Source: Azospirillum melinis
GTDB lineage: Bacteria > Pseudomonadota > Alphaproteobacteria > Azospirillales > Azospirillaceae
Direction: 5' to 3'
DNA length: 64,000 nt
NCBI RefSeq assembly: GCF_013340935.1
Contig: NZ_WHOS01000014.1
Location: forward strand, 62,001 to 126,000
The translations under genes were made by a program, and so were the position numbers. The notes under the pieces are model-generated. The model was not told where the DNA came from. It saw only the letters and a list, made by a program, of their open reading frames with translations, and ran no database searches. How positions within the stretch are numbered: position 1 is the first letter of the stretch; each line of letters opens with the position of its first letter. Positions 53,936 through 62,536 of this stretch are shown here, in pieces.

Positions 53936-55058
53936 CGCTCGATGCGTCAGGTCTGTGCAGGCGGGCGCGAACGGCGCCCGATCCGGTTAGCTTGCTCAGC
54001 GCGCGCGTCGTAACGGGTTTGCCGCTGCGGTGAAGATGGGCGGCCGCCGCCACGGCCTCCGCGCGCGAGGGGCGGTACGGCGCGTTGTGAAGCAGGCGGC
54101 GCACCGGATCGGCAAAGGCGAAGGGGGCATCAGGGAAGTGGAGCATCAGCTCTCCCTGCCAAGCCCCGGCTTCGGCACAGGCGCCGATAAAGCGGTAGGG
54201 CCACCCCGGCAGGAGGCGCGCGGCCAGGTCGAGAAGCCGGGCCCGGTCGGCTGGGGAGAGCATTTCAAGCTTGGTCATGCCGACCGGCGGCACTGGCGGC
54301 GTGGCATCGCCGCCCCACAGGCGGCTGACGGTCGTCCGCAACCGCTCTCCGTACCGCGGTCCTGCGAGCAAGCGCAGCACATAGTGCAGCAGGTCGAAAT
54401 ACCGGGTGGAATAAAGATTGTATTCTCCCAGTTGGGCCCATCCGCGAGTGAGGATGGACTCATGGCGCCGGTGGAGGGCAATGGCTTCCCAGGGGGCTGC
54501 GGCAGAGGGGGTGAGCGACAGATCGCCCTGGCAGGCGTGACACTGTCCAGGATGGTCCGCCCGGATAACCGTGACCGGCGCTTCGCAATGGCCGCAGCGC
54601 TCTGCCAGCACGCAGCCATGGCGCGGGCAGACCGCCGACAGCGCCAGTCGCCAGGACCGCCTCATCCAGGCCGGGCCCTCGGCCAGACAGGCGGGACAGA
54701 ACTGCTGTCCCGGCCAGTGCCAGATGCCGCCGGCGATCCGGGTGCGGGTTATCCATTTCGTACCGCCATGTCGTCCATCGGCCGGGGCGTGCGCCTCGAA
54801 CAGAAAGCCGCTGAAGCTGCCGAGCGTGGTGCTCCAGGCCCGCTCCAGGTCCGTGAGGGTCCCTGCCGCCATGCGCTCGACCACGTGGCGGGGACCGACA
54901 TGGTCGATGTCGCGGGCCGCGACTCGGGCCTCCGGCCACACTGCGCGGATGAAATGCCCCGGGGTCAGGCCGTTCGCCACGGCGGTGCGCGCGATCCAGG
55001 ACGACAGCAGCTCATCCGGCAGTGGCTTCGGTCGACAGGGCCACGGCCGGAGCGTCAT
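53865..55058 (-). CDS. tniQ: TniQ/TnsD-family target-selection protein
   Basis: A 397-aa protein with the TniQ N-terminus (PKPLPDELLSSWIARTAVAN, then GLTPGHFI) and the zinc-binding part. FCPACLAEGPAWMRRSWRLA is followed by VCPRHGCVLAERCGHCEAPV and CHACQGD, giving C-x2-C, C-x2-H, C-x2-C and C-x2-C pairs. TniQ/TnsD recognises the target and recruits the TnsC filament. It is the last gene of the tnsA-tnsB-tnsC-tniQ operon; its ATG overlaps the tnsC stop (ATGA). It is shorter than Tn7 TnsD (~500 aa), closer to Tn5053-type TniQ. The tail is Ala/Pro-rich. Confidence 0.88.
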   Translation of the reverse strand: MTLRPWPCRPKPLPDELLSSWIARTAVANGLTPGHFIRAVWPEARVAARDIDHVGPRHVVERMAAGTLTDLERAWSTTLGSFSGFLFEAHAPADGRHGGTKWITRTRIAGGIWHWPGQQFCPACLAEGPAWMRRSWRLALSAVCPRHGCVLAERCGHCEAPVTVIRADHPGQCHACQGDLSLTPSAAAPWEAIALHRRHESILTRGWAQLGEYNLYSTRYFDLLHYVLRLLAGPRYGERLRTTVSRLWGGDATPPVPPVGMTKLEMLSPADRARLLDLAARLLPGWPYRFIGACAEAGAWQGELMLHFPDAPFAFADPVRRLLHNAPYRPSRAEAVAAAAHLHRSGKPVTTRALSKLTGSGAVRARLHRPDASSVTAGPEPAPSATSDRRAPPAPRA

Positions 55059-55972
55059 GGCAGTGCCGGCACGTCGTCGATCATCACCTTGCGGTGCGAG
55101 GGGGACTGGTAGCGGATGCGCGACAGCGTCTTCAGCGTGATCCGCTCCTCACCCGTCTCGATCGCCAGCACCGCGGCTCGGCTGACGATCTTGAAGAACT
55201 CGCCGATGACACCTTCGCCACGGCTCAGGATGTCGCGGGCGATCGCGTCGTCATCGCCCAGATAGGAGGGGGCCCGCAGCGGCATCAGTGCCTCGAATGA
55301 GGCCAGCAGTTCCCGAAAGGCCTCCCCATCCCGCCAGAGCCGAAGTTGGAACACATCGAAGCGGTTGAGCAGTTGAGGGTCGCTCTGGGTGGTGATCCGG
55401 GCCCCTGGGGTTCCGGCGAAGACGAGGCTGATGCGCAAGGCCGGCTCGTTTCCCAGGGCGCGGAAGAAGGCGAGGATGGCATCGCGCTCCTGCGGACCGG
55501 ACAAGGCCAGGTTATGAAGCTCGTCGACCAGCAGAACCCGGGTGCCGACCTTCTCCAGGTTGGTAACCACCGCCCGCCTCAGCTCCGTCCGCCGGGCGCT
55601 CGGTGCATAAGGGCAGCCCAACCGGTCGAGGATCGTCTGGTAGACGATGATCAGGGTTGGGTGCTCGGGCAGGCAGATCATCAAAACGGGAATCAGCGAC
55701 TTGTCCTGGTCGGGGCGGTGCAGGGGAGGGTGATCGGTCTCGAAACGCTCCAGCAACGTTGACTTGCCATTGTTGGTCGGCGCTTCGATCAGGATGTTCT
55801 CGGGGCGCTGCTGGCGCGGGATGTCCAGCAGCGTCCGCATCGCTGCGTAGGGATCCCGAATAGAGGCGTAGGGGATCCATCGCTTGGTGCGAACCCGTTC
55901 GATCCGCTCCGCACTCGGCAACTCCAGCAATGGTACGGTGGAGGGATGGAGATGATCGTAGCCGGTCATCAC
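55055..55972 (-). CDS. tnsC: TnsC/TniB AAA+ transposition regulator
   Basis: A 305-aa AAA+ ATPase. Walker A is EAPTNNGKSTLLERF (Lys70), Walker B is VLLVDELHNLALSG near residue 150, and sensor region RISLVFAGTPGARITT. A short N-terminus and the length place it with TniB and type V-associated TnsC, shorter than Tn7 TnsC (555 aa). It forms an ATP-bound polymer on target DNA that links TniQ to the transposase. Starts and ends overlap neighbours by 4 bases (ATGA), so its dosage is coupled to TnsB and TniQ. Confidence 0.9.
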   Translation of the reverse strand: MMTGYDHLHPSTVPLLELPSAERIERVRTKRWIPYASIRDPYAAMRTLLDIPRQQRPENILIEAPTNNGKSTLLERFETDHPPLHRPDQDKSLIPVLMICLPEHPTLIIVYQTILDRLGCPYAPSARRTELRRAVVTNLEKVGTRVLLVDELHNLALSGPQERDAILAFFRALGNEPALRISLVFAGTPGARITTQSDPQLLNRFDVFQLRLWRDGEAFRELLASFEALMPLRAPSYLGDDDAIARDILSRGEGVIGEFFKIVSRAAVLAIETGEERITLKTLSRIRYQSPSHRKVMIDDVPALP

Positions 55973-57867
55973 CAGCCCTCCAGATCACGGATCGGCCGGA
56001 TACGCCGGACGGGCGTTTGATCGCCCCCGGCCTCGGTCGACGGCACAGTGGCCGGTATGGTGTCGTGGGCCGGAACGGTCGTCGGAGCAGGGGCCGCATG
56101 GGCCTTCGCGTCCTCCCGCCGGCGCTCCTGCCGGCGCCGGGCCGCGGCCGACTTGCGAGTTGCCTCTGCATCGATCTGGCGGCATCGCGCGATCGCCCGG
56201 AAGATGGCATCCTCGTCGTCGGGATCGTGCCCGAGCCGCTTCAACTCGGCGACGGCGTCGTCGACCTCCCACAGCGCCACCGGGGGCCGGTGTCGGTCTC
56301 TTAGCGGAATATCGTAATATTCTTGCGTGTCAGGATTGTAGAAATAGATCACGCTGACGTTTCTCGGATCGTAGCGGACTACATATTTCCGGCCGTCCTT
56401 CCGGCTGGCAAGCACCCGGAGGAGGTCGCTCTGGTAGGTCAGGTGGTTGAGCCGGATGCCGTATGCCTGGACGGTCCGGTACTCGACCGGGAGGAAATCT
56501 ATAAGAAGGCGTCCGGGGTCGGACGGCATGCGCGGGTAGCCACGTCCAGGAATCCTGTCGCTGCCGAGGATGCCGTGCTCGTACGCCTTCAGCGGGGTCG
56601 TCCCCAAGGCGGAATGCCGGCTCCGATGGTAGCGATCGACGATCATGATCGCCGTTCGGCGCTCCGCCTCCTCGATCATCAGAGCGGCGCCGGCGCGGCC
56701 GTCATAGTCTTTTCCCCGTTCGCTGATGCTGTTGAAGGTGTAGCCGGGGATCAGCCGGACATCGCCCATCATCGTGCCGACCAGGCGTTCGATGCGACCG
56801 CCGAAATAGGGCTGGCCGAGCGGCCGGAAATCGCCGCGGATGCGCCATTGCCGGCAGCCGAGCTGAAGGCCGCGGCTGTCGAACTCCGCGGCGTTGTCGG
56901 TGAGGATGGCATCGTCGAGCCCCCAGACCGGGTAGGGCGACTCCAGGCCATGGCGGCGGCAGAACTCCTCCTTGTCGAGGATGCCGTGGGTCAGGGCCAT
57001 CGCGACCGAGAGCGTCGACGGCTTGTGGATCGACAGGTAGAAGCCCTTCACCACCCGGCTGAACTCGTCGACGGCCAGCGTGAGGATCGGCCGGGTCACG
57101 GCTTGGCCGTCCGGGCTGACGACGAAGAAATCGGCGACGGTGTGATCGATCTGGATGCGCTGTAGCGGCCACCGCGCCGGATCGCCGGTGCCGTAGGTCT
57201 GGTGGTGCCGGCGTTCCGCCGCCATGCCGCCGAACCGGGCCGTGTCGACCGCCTTCGGGTCAAGGGCCTGCAACCGGGCACGGATCGTGTTGGGAGCCAC
57301 CGGCTTGAGCCCGGCGCGTTTCAACTGGTCCTGCACCTCCGTGATGACCTCGGTCGCCCGCGCTCCGGCATTCGGCATGTAGATCGAATCGATCGCTGTG
57401 GCGATGATCTGCTCCGTCTCGGCTCCGATCCGCTTGCGCCGCCGCCGCTGCCGATAGGCATGCGGGATCAGGCAGGTGAGCGAGCGTTCCGATTCGTAGT
57501 CGTTGATCAGCCCATACAACGTCGAGACCCGCAGCCCCAGGCGCTCGGCGGCCAGAGACACGTCTGCCTTGGTTCGCCGGCGCAGGACCAGAAGGGCTTC
57601 GATCTCGTCCTGCCGCTGCCGGCCGACCGCCAGTTCCTCCTCAGTGAACTCGGCCAGATCGGGAATGGGGCGCTGCCTGGCGTCCGTGCCCGTCCAGGGT
57701 TTCAGCCCGACGGCCTCGTGGATGGTCCGTTCCCCGGTGGCGCTGTTCTCGACCAGCACACTGGTCAGCGAGACGATCGACACCACGATGCCAAGGATGC
57801 CGCCCAGATCGACCTCCGCATCCACTCCCAGGCGGTAGGTGAGGGGAGCCGGCAGGGTATCGGTCAT
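55969..57867 (-). CDS. tnsB: TnsB/TniA DDE transposase
   Basis: A 632-aa Mu-like transposase. N-terminal HTH domains (EEELAVGRQRQDEIEALLVL, then LAAERLGLRVSTLYGLINDY) should bind the end repeats. The rve core has the triad Asp241 (IQIDHTVADFFV), Asp324 (ILTDNAAEFDSR) and Glu360 (GRIERLVGTMMGD), a DD(35)E spacing. A C-terminal mu-C-like barrel (YLNHLTYQSDL-type residues, then NVSVIYFYNPDTQEYYDIPL) and a basic tail for TnsC contact follow. The ATG at 57867 overlaps the tnsA stop. It joins transposon 3' ends to the target. Confidence 0.92.
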   Translation of the reverse strand: MTDTLPAPLTYRLGVDAEVDLGGILGIVVSIVSLTSVLVENSATGERTIHEAVGLKPWTGTDARQRPIPDLAEFTEEELAVGRQRQDEIEALLVLRRRTKADVSLAAERLGLRVSTLYGLINDYESERSLTCLIPHAYRQRRRRKRIGAETEQIIATAIDSIYMPNAGARATEVITEVQDQLKRAGLKPVAPNTIRARLQALDPKAVDTARFGGMAAERRHHQTYGTGDPARWPLQRIQIDHTVADFFVVSPDGQAVTRPILTLAVDEFSRVVKGFYLSIHKPSTLSVAMALTHGILDKEEFCRRHGLESPYPVWGLDDAILTDNAAEFDSRGLQLGCRQWRIRGDFRPLGQPYFGGRIERLVGTMMGDVRLIPGYTFNSISERGKDYDGRAGAALMIEEAERRTAIMIVDRYHRSRHSALGTTPLKAYEHGILGSDRIPGRGYPRMPSDPGRLLIDFLPVEYRTVQAYGIRLNHLTYQSDLLRVLASRKDGRKYVVRYDPRNVSVIYFYNPDTQEYYDIPLRDRHRPPVALWEVDDAVAELKRLGHDPDDEDAIFRAIARCRQIDAEATRKSAAARRRQERRREDAKAHAAPAPTTVPAHDTIPATVPSTEAGGDQTPVRRIRPIRDLEGW

Positions 57868-58496
57868 GATGGCAGCCCGACCAGCAGGTCCATGCCGAGC
57901 GGCGCCCGCGGGTCCATCTGCAGGCTGCGGTTGGCCAACATCGGCCACAGCGCCGCATAGAAGCGGGCGCGGTCCCAGCGCTCGGGGCACAGGGCCTGGA
58001 CGAGGTCCAGCACCGTCCGTGGCCCGTGGGCGAGGCCGTCGGTGATCGCCTGGGCCATTCCGGCGTCCGGCTCTATCCCCAGATAGGGGCTTAGCAGGCG
58101 CGCATTCTCGAAGCGGACGGTGCGGATGGTCAGGTCGGTGACGATTCGGAACCGCATGCCCTGGCTGTTTGCCCAGGCTCTGGCCTGCAGGAACTTATGG
58201 CGATGGGTCGGCCACAGCTTGCGCAGCTGCTCGCGGTACTTGACCTCGTACAGGACCACCCGGTCGGCATAGGTGACCTTGAAGTCGGGCGTGTAGCGGC
58301 GAGCTTGGCCGTCGGGCCAAGTGATGTCGATGGTCAGTGGCTGCTCGACGATCTCCCGGACATCGTCGCGCAGGCTCAGCAGGGTCAGGAAATCACGCTC
58401 GAGCCCCGACTCGAAGCGGATGTCGCCGCTGCCGTCCGGCAGCACGTGGCGTCCGGTGAAGCTCCGGGTGTTGGGCTTGACGATCCGCCGCCGCAT
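57864..58496 (-). CDS. tnsA: TnsA endonuclease (restriction-enzyme-like)
   Basis: A 210-aa protein with the TnsA nuclease core intact: Glu33 in FESGLERDF, Asp71 in RYTPDFKV and the E84-x-K86 pair in LYEVKYREQ. A C-terminal winged-helix region follows from ~120 (AQAITDGLAHGPRTVLDLVQ, then RFYAALWPML). TnsA cuts the 5' ends of the transposon so that, with TnsB, the element moves by cut-and-paste. The ATG at 58496 follows GGAGGAGGACAGG; the opening at 58556 is less likely. It is the first gene of the operon, with the transposon end expected within ~150 bases upstream. Confidence 0.88.
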   Translation of the reverse strand: MRRRIVKPNTRSFTGRHVLPDGSGDIRFESGLERDFLTLLSLRDDVREIVEQPLTIDITWPDGQARRYTPDFKVTYADRVVLYEVKYREQLRKLWPTHRHKFLQARAWANSQGMRFRIVTDLTIRTVRFENARLLSPYLGIEPDAGMAQAITDGLAHGPRTVLDLVQALCPERWDRARFYAALWPMLANRSLQMDPRAPLGMDLLVGLPS

Positions 58497-58659
58497 CCTG
58501 TCCTCCTCCAGCCGGCAATCTTGCCCGATCTTACCGCAGCCCAAGCTTGGCCGCACGGTCGGTTACGTGGCCGTCATGGCTTGGCCGGAAATCTATACGG
58601 GTGGATGAAGGAGATCTTCGGTGTAACTCCTGCGAGGTGACATCGCCCGGCGGGCGGCG

Positions 58660-58948
58660 GACATCCGGGCCCCATCCCAGGCGAACCGCGCAGGCGATCG
58701 GCGAGGTCGTCGGCACCATTGACAGCGTGAACGAGGTGACGGTTGGGATTGCCGGGGCGATTGAGCAGCAGGCCATCGCCGCCCAATCGATCATCGGCCA
58801 GGTCCAGGCCACGGCGGAGGAAGCATGCGGTCTGGCGGCGGCGGTGGAGCGAGGGCATGCCGTCACCGACGGCTCAGGCACTCCGGCAGGGGCGAGGGAG
58901 CGGCGGTTGGACGTGGTGCGCCAGAGTGCAAGCCCAACTGCGGAGTGA
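58660..58948 (+). pseudogene. C-terminal stump of a methyl-accepting chemotaxis protein
   Basis: The frame reads AQAIGEVVGTIDSVNEVTVG, then IAGAIEQQAIAAQSIIGQVQ and ATAEEACGLAAAVERGHAVT, the last ~100 residues of an MCP signalling domain. The N-terminal sensor, membrane and hairpin-tip parts are missing and no start is present. The break falls ~150-190 bases upstream of tnsA, where the end of the Tn7-like element would be expected, so the transposon or a later deletion probably cut the receptor gene. Confidence 0.6.
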
Positions 58949-59485
58949 GGTAGCAGAGCTTACAATCTCTCTTCAATCAGTTTGATCCATCACCGCTCAG
59001 TCTGGCCACAACGTGATCGGGTGAAGTTGCTGGGTCGGCAGCATCCTCGCGGAAAGGTTTGAAATCTGCGTGGGAAAGGGCCGCTAGGGCGACTCATCCG
59101 CTTGTGGTTATGCTTCTACCTTGTGAATAGGTATTCTACCGGTGGGGAAAACAGCATTGATGTGAACGCTAGCACCGCCGATGGCTGCAGTGATCACGCT
59201 TGCAGCTTCCACGTTGATATCATTCTTCCTTTTGTTTGACATTCATGAACCCAGCCAAATCTTAGCCGGTATCGGGGTATCCATAACAAACCGCGACAGC
59301 GTCGCCATTGGTCTTCACTGCGACCACTTGAGTAGCTGAATTTTGATGTCGAGTAAGTTGTTAAGGATTTTCTTATCGTCATTAGGGCATACCCCCATTT
59401 TATCTTAACTGTGGGCTATGCGATCATCGGCGGCAAGCCAGCCTTCGTCCACAGTCTGGTGCTCTGTCAGCTGTCATGACTGCCC
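58949..59485. other. Gap before the GGDEF-EAL gene
   Basis: No supported gene. A ~50-codon plus-strand frame at ~59180 begins with a hydrophobic stretch but then loses plausibility. Less GC-rich than the surroundings. The promoter of the GGDEF-EAL gene should lie here. Confidence 0.4.
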
Positions 59486-62029
59486 ATGGAAATGCATACG
59501 ATGAGTGGACCGCACCCGAGGGCCGCAGCGCCGCTTCGGTCTCTGCTCTCCTTGGTCGTTGCCTTCACTGCCTTTGTTCTGGGGGCCGTTTGGCTGACCG
59601 CGGTCGCACAGCTCTCTCACGACCGACACCTGACCGAGATGGCCGCCCGTCAGCAGGCCGCCGACATCGCGCGCGCCGTTGACGCTCGGCTGACCGAGCG
59701 CATCGCTCGTATTGATCAAGCCCTTCTGTCCATCCGTAGGGAGTTGCTCAGCAGCCCAGACCTGGCTCCAAATCTGTTGGCCAAGATCGCCAACGGCATG
59801 AATGACGTGGCACTGATGCAGATTGCCGTGCTCGACGGCAAGGGCCGCTTGGTCGATACCACCCTCTTCCCACCCAATGCGGAAGAGCCGGGCAGCCAGG
59901 ACGCCTATCGCTGGCATCAGAGCTGGGCTGCCACGGACGGCGATGATCGTCTTCGAATTGGCAAGCCGATCCTGGACCCAAGCACCGGTGAATGGTCATT
60001 GCATCTCTCCCGAAGCCTTCTGACACAAGATGGGCGCTTTCAAGGTGTCGTGACGATCGCCGTCAACCCGCTCGCCTTTTCCCGTCTGGCCAAAGATCTG
60101 CCGATCGGCAATGAAGGGGTGATCACGGTCGTCGGCAGAGATCGCATCATCCGCATGATCCACACAGCCGCCAACGACCCGGTGCGTCGCGAGCAGATCG
60201 GACGGGAACTGCCCGCCGACCGGGCTCAGTTCGATAACACGCGGCCTGAGGCTGATGTGGTGAGGATGACCAGCAGCATCGATGGCCGTCCCTTCATTAC
60301 TGCCTACCGCCGGGCAGCCATACAGCCGCTGGTCAGCATGGTGCTGCTTTCCGAGGAGGAACTCTACGCCCACCTGACTGAACGGACCTCCTTCCTCTTC
60401 GCCGCAGCCACCTTGGTATCGGTTATCATCCTGCTGTTCGCAGCCGGACTCGTCGGCCTCAGCGTGCGCCAACACCGGACCAGTGTTGCCCTGGCCTCTG
60501 CCAACAGTCTGCTGCGGGACAACGAGCGCGTGTTGGAAGCGCGCGTGGCTGAACGGACAATGGCTTTGGAGAATGCGGTCCGGCGCACGCATGACCTTGC
60601 CTATCGCGACCCTTTGACCAACCTTCCAAACCGCACAGCTTTTGTCGAAGCTACCACCCGGATCCTCGACCGTGCTGCAGCCGATGCATCCAGCCTGATG
60701 ATCCTCTTCCTCGATATCGACTTGTTCAAGGTTATCAACGACACTTTGGGACACCCTGCCGGCGATCAGCTGCTTGTCGCGGTTGCGCAGCGCCTGAAGG
60801 GGGCGGTTCGGCCCACCGATATGGTCGCCCGCCTGGGTGGCGATGAATTCGTTGTTCTTGCCGATGGCGTCACAGGAGGCAAGGACACCGCGCATCTGGC
60901 GGATCGCATCCGGATTGCGCTCGGCGCCCCGCTGGTCCTCAACGGGCGGGTGTTGACCACCGGCGTTTCTATCGGCGTCGCCCGCTTCCCTGTTGACGGG
61001 CGTGACACCTCCAGCCTGCTGAAGCACGCTGACATGGCAATGTATGCGGCCAAGGCCGCAGGCCGCAACACGATGCGGATGTTCACGTCCGACATGGCGC
61101 AGGCCGCCGACCGGCGGCTGGACCTGGAGCTTGCGTTGCGCCGTGCCATTGAACGCTCCGAGTTTTCCCTGGTCTACCAGCCGAAGCTCGCACTCGCCAC
61201 CGGGCAGCTGTGTGGCGTCGAGGCGCTGGTGCGCTGGAACCATCCCGAACGTGGACTGATCTCACCGGGAGAGTTCATCCCGCTCGCCGAGGAAACCGGC
61301 CTGATCGAGCCGTTGGGACAATGGGTGCTCGCCGAGGCCTGCCGCGTCCTCGCCTCCTGGGATGCGGACCACCTTGGACCGTTGACCATCGCCGTCAATG
61401 TCGCCGCGGCTCAGGTCAACCGCGGCGATCTGGCCACGGTCGCCGAGGGATTGGTGCGGCAGTACCACATCGATCCCGGTTGCCTGGAAATCGAGGTGAC
61501 GGAAACGGCGGTGATCGCCGATCATGATAGGGCGCAGGCCACGCTCAACCGGCTGCGCTCGTTGGGCATCGCAGTGGCTCTGGACGATTTCGGCACCGGC
61601 TATTCTAGTCTGATTTATCTGCGCCGCTTGGACATCGACACGGTGAAGATCGACAGATCCTTCGTGCAGCAGGCTCGCGACGGTACGCGTGATGGCGACA
61701 TTGTTCGGATGATCATTGAGGCCGCGCGAACCTTGAAGCTGTCGGTGGTCGCGGAAGGAGTCGAGACGGCCGAGCAGGCCGCATTTCTCCAGGAACTCGG
61801 GTGCGACATGATCCAGGGTTATCTGGTCGGCCGGCCAATGCCGCTGGAGCAGCTCAAGACCTGGATCCTCGGCCGCCAGCCGTCGGAGCCCTGCCGGCTG
61901 GCAAAGCTGGTCCTGGTACCCGTTCAAGGGCGGCAGCTCTCTGGCGTGGAGGGCATCGGGCGGACCACGTCAGGGCAATCCGAACCATCGCGGGAAAAGT
62001 GCTGTCAAAACAGTCCAGTCATTAGCTGA
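59486..62029 (+). CDS. Membrane GGDEF-EAL cyclic-di-GMP enzyme
   Basis: An 847-aa protein. Membrane helix at ~18-42, periplasmic dCache-like sensor to ~300, second helix at ~305-330 and a short coiled coil (ERVLEARVAERTMALENAVR). The GGDEF domain covers ~370-530, with an intact active site (RLGGDEFVVL, G451). The EAL domain runs ~550-800 with VEALVRWNHP (E579) and DDFGTGYSSL, so both synthesis and hydrolysis are possible. ATGs at 59486, 59492 and 59501 are all in frame; the last has GGAAA upstream. The final ~30 residues run into the repeat array at 62021 and the TGA is within the first repeat, so the natural C-terminus may be altered. Confidence 0.88.
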   Translation: MEMHTMSGPHPRAAAPLRSLLSLVVAFTAFVLGAVWLTAVAQLSHDRHLTEMAARQQAADIARAVDARLTERIARIDQALLSIRRELLSSPDLAPNLLAKIANGMNDVALMQIAVLDGKGRLVDTTLFPPNAEEPGSQDAYRWHQSWAATDGDDRLRIGKPILDPSTGEWSLHLSRSLLTQDGRFQGVVTIAVNPLAFSRLAKDLPIGNEGVITVVGRDRIIRMIHTAANDPVRREQIGRELPADRAQFDNTRPEADVVRMTSSIDGRPFITAYRRAAIQPLVSMVLLSEEELYAHLTERTSFLFAAATLVSVIILLFAAGLVGLSVRQHRTSVALASANSLLRDNERVLEARVAERTMALENAVRRTHDLAYRDPLTNLPNRTAFVEATTRILDRAAADASSLMILFLDIDLFKVINDTLGHPAGDQLLVAVAQRLKGAVRPTDMVARLGGDEFVVLADGVTGGKDTAHLADRIRIALGAPLVLNGRVLTTGVSIGVARFPVDGRDTSSLLKHADMAMYAAKAAGRNTMRMFTSDMAQAADRRLDLELALRRAIERSEFSLVYQPKLALATGQLCGVEALVRWNHPERGLISPGEFIPLAEETGLIEPLGQWVLAEACRVLASWDADHLGPLTIAVNVAAAQVNRGDLATVAEGLVRQYHIDPGCLEIEVTETAVIADHDRAQATLNRLRSLGIAVALDDFGTGYSSLIYLRRLDIDTVKIDRSFVQQARDGTRDGDIVRMIIEAARTLKLSVVAEGVETAEQAAFLQELGCDMIQGYLVGRPMPLEQLKTWILGRQPSEPCRLAKLVLVPVQGRQLSGVEGIGRTTSGQSEPSREKCCQNSPVIS

Positions 62030-62083
62030 AAAAATTGAACGAGTCCGATTTTTAGCTGCTCTGGTCTGAAAATTAGCTGAACA
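62021..62083 (-). repeat. Three short repeats, possible transposase-binding sites at an element end
   Basis: TTAGCTG occurs at 62022-62028, 62052-62058 and 62073-62079 in the same orientation in AT-rich DNA. Read on the minus strand, the outermost copy starts TGTTCAGCTAA at 62083, with the TGT terminus typical of Tn7/Tn5053-like ends. The array lies ~50 bases before the point where yifB homology begins. Interpretation as a TnsB site array is inference. Confidence 0.45.
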
Positions 62084-62132
62084 GCCGACTCGGATAATCA
62101 ATGGCTTAACCAAGATGCAGTCCGAAATTTGA

Positions 62133-62528
62133 TTGAAGCCAATACACATCGACGTCCCGGCGGTCAGCCCCGCCGACCTCAGCCTGCCGCCCCCGGCGGA
62201 AGGCAGCGCCGACATCGCCGCCCGCGTCGCCGTTGCCCGCGCCATCCAGGCGGAGCGCTACGGCGGTTTCGGTCCTTACCCGGCCGGCCGGGCGGTGCGG
62301 ACCAACGCCGAGGCGGACGGCGAACTGCTGGAGAAGGTGGCCTCCCCCGACGCCCCCGGCCGCGCCTTGCTGACCGAGGCGGCGGAGCGGCTGAAGCTGT
62401 CCGCCCGCGGCTATCACCGGGTTATGCGGGTCGGACGGACGCTGGCCGATCTGGACGGGGCCGAGGGAGTCAGGCGCCGCCACATCGCGGAGGCGCTGAG
62501 CTATCGGCGGATCGCGCCGGGGCGATGA
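62133..62528 (+). pseudogene. comM: C-terminal part of YifB/ComM (Mg-chelatase-like AAA ATPase)
   Basis: 131 codons starting abruptly in HIDVPAVSPADL, the conserved block at the start of the Mg-chelatase C-terminal domain. It then runs through LLTEAAERLKLSARGYHRVM and RVGRTLADLDGAEGVRRRHI with AEALSYR, the usual end of YifB/ComM. A full protein is ~500 residues, so the N-terminal lipoprotease-like and AAA domains are missing. ComM is a branch-migration helicase needed for natural transformation. The TTG opening is not a real start. The break at ~62140 marks the edge of the accessory DNA. Confidence 0.85.
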
Positions 62529-62536
62529 GGGAGCTT

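Noticed and set aside
53865-58496. CRISPR-associated transposon
   Set aside because: No cas gene, repeat array or guide-like repeat was found near the TnsABC-TniQ operon in this window.
59194-59382. 62-aa minus-strand ORF with a Trp/Arg-rich stretch, considered as an IS scar
   Set aside because: No transposase signature could be matched.
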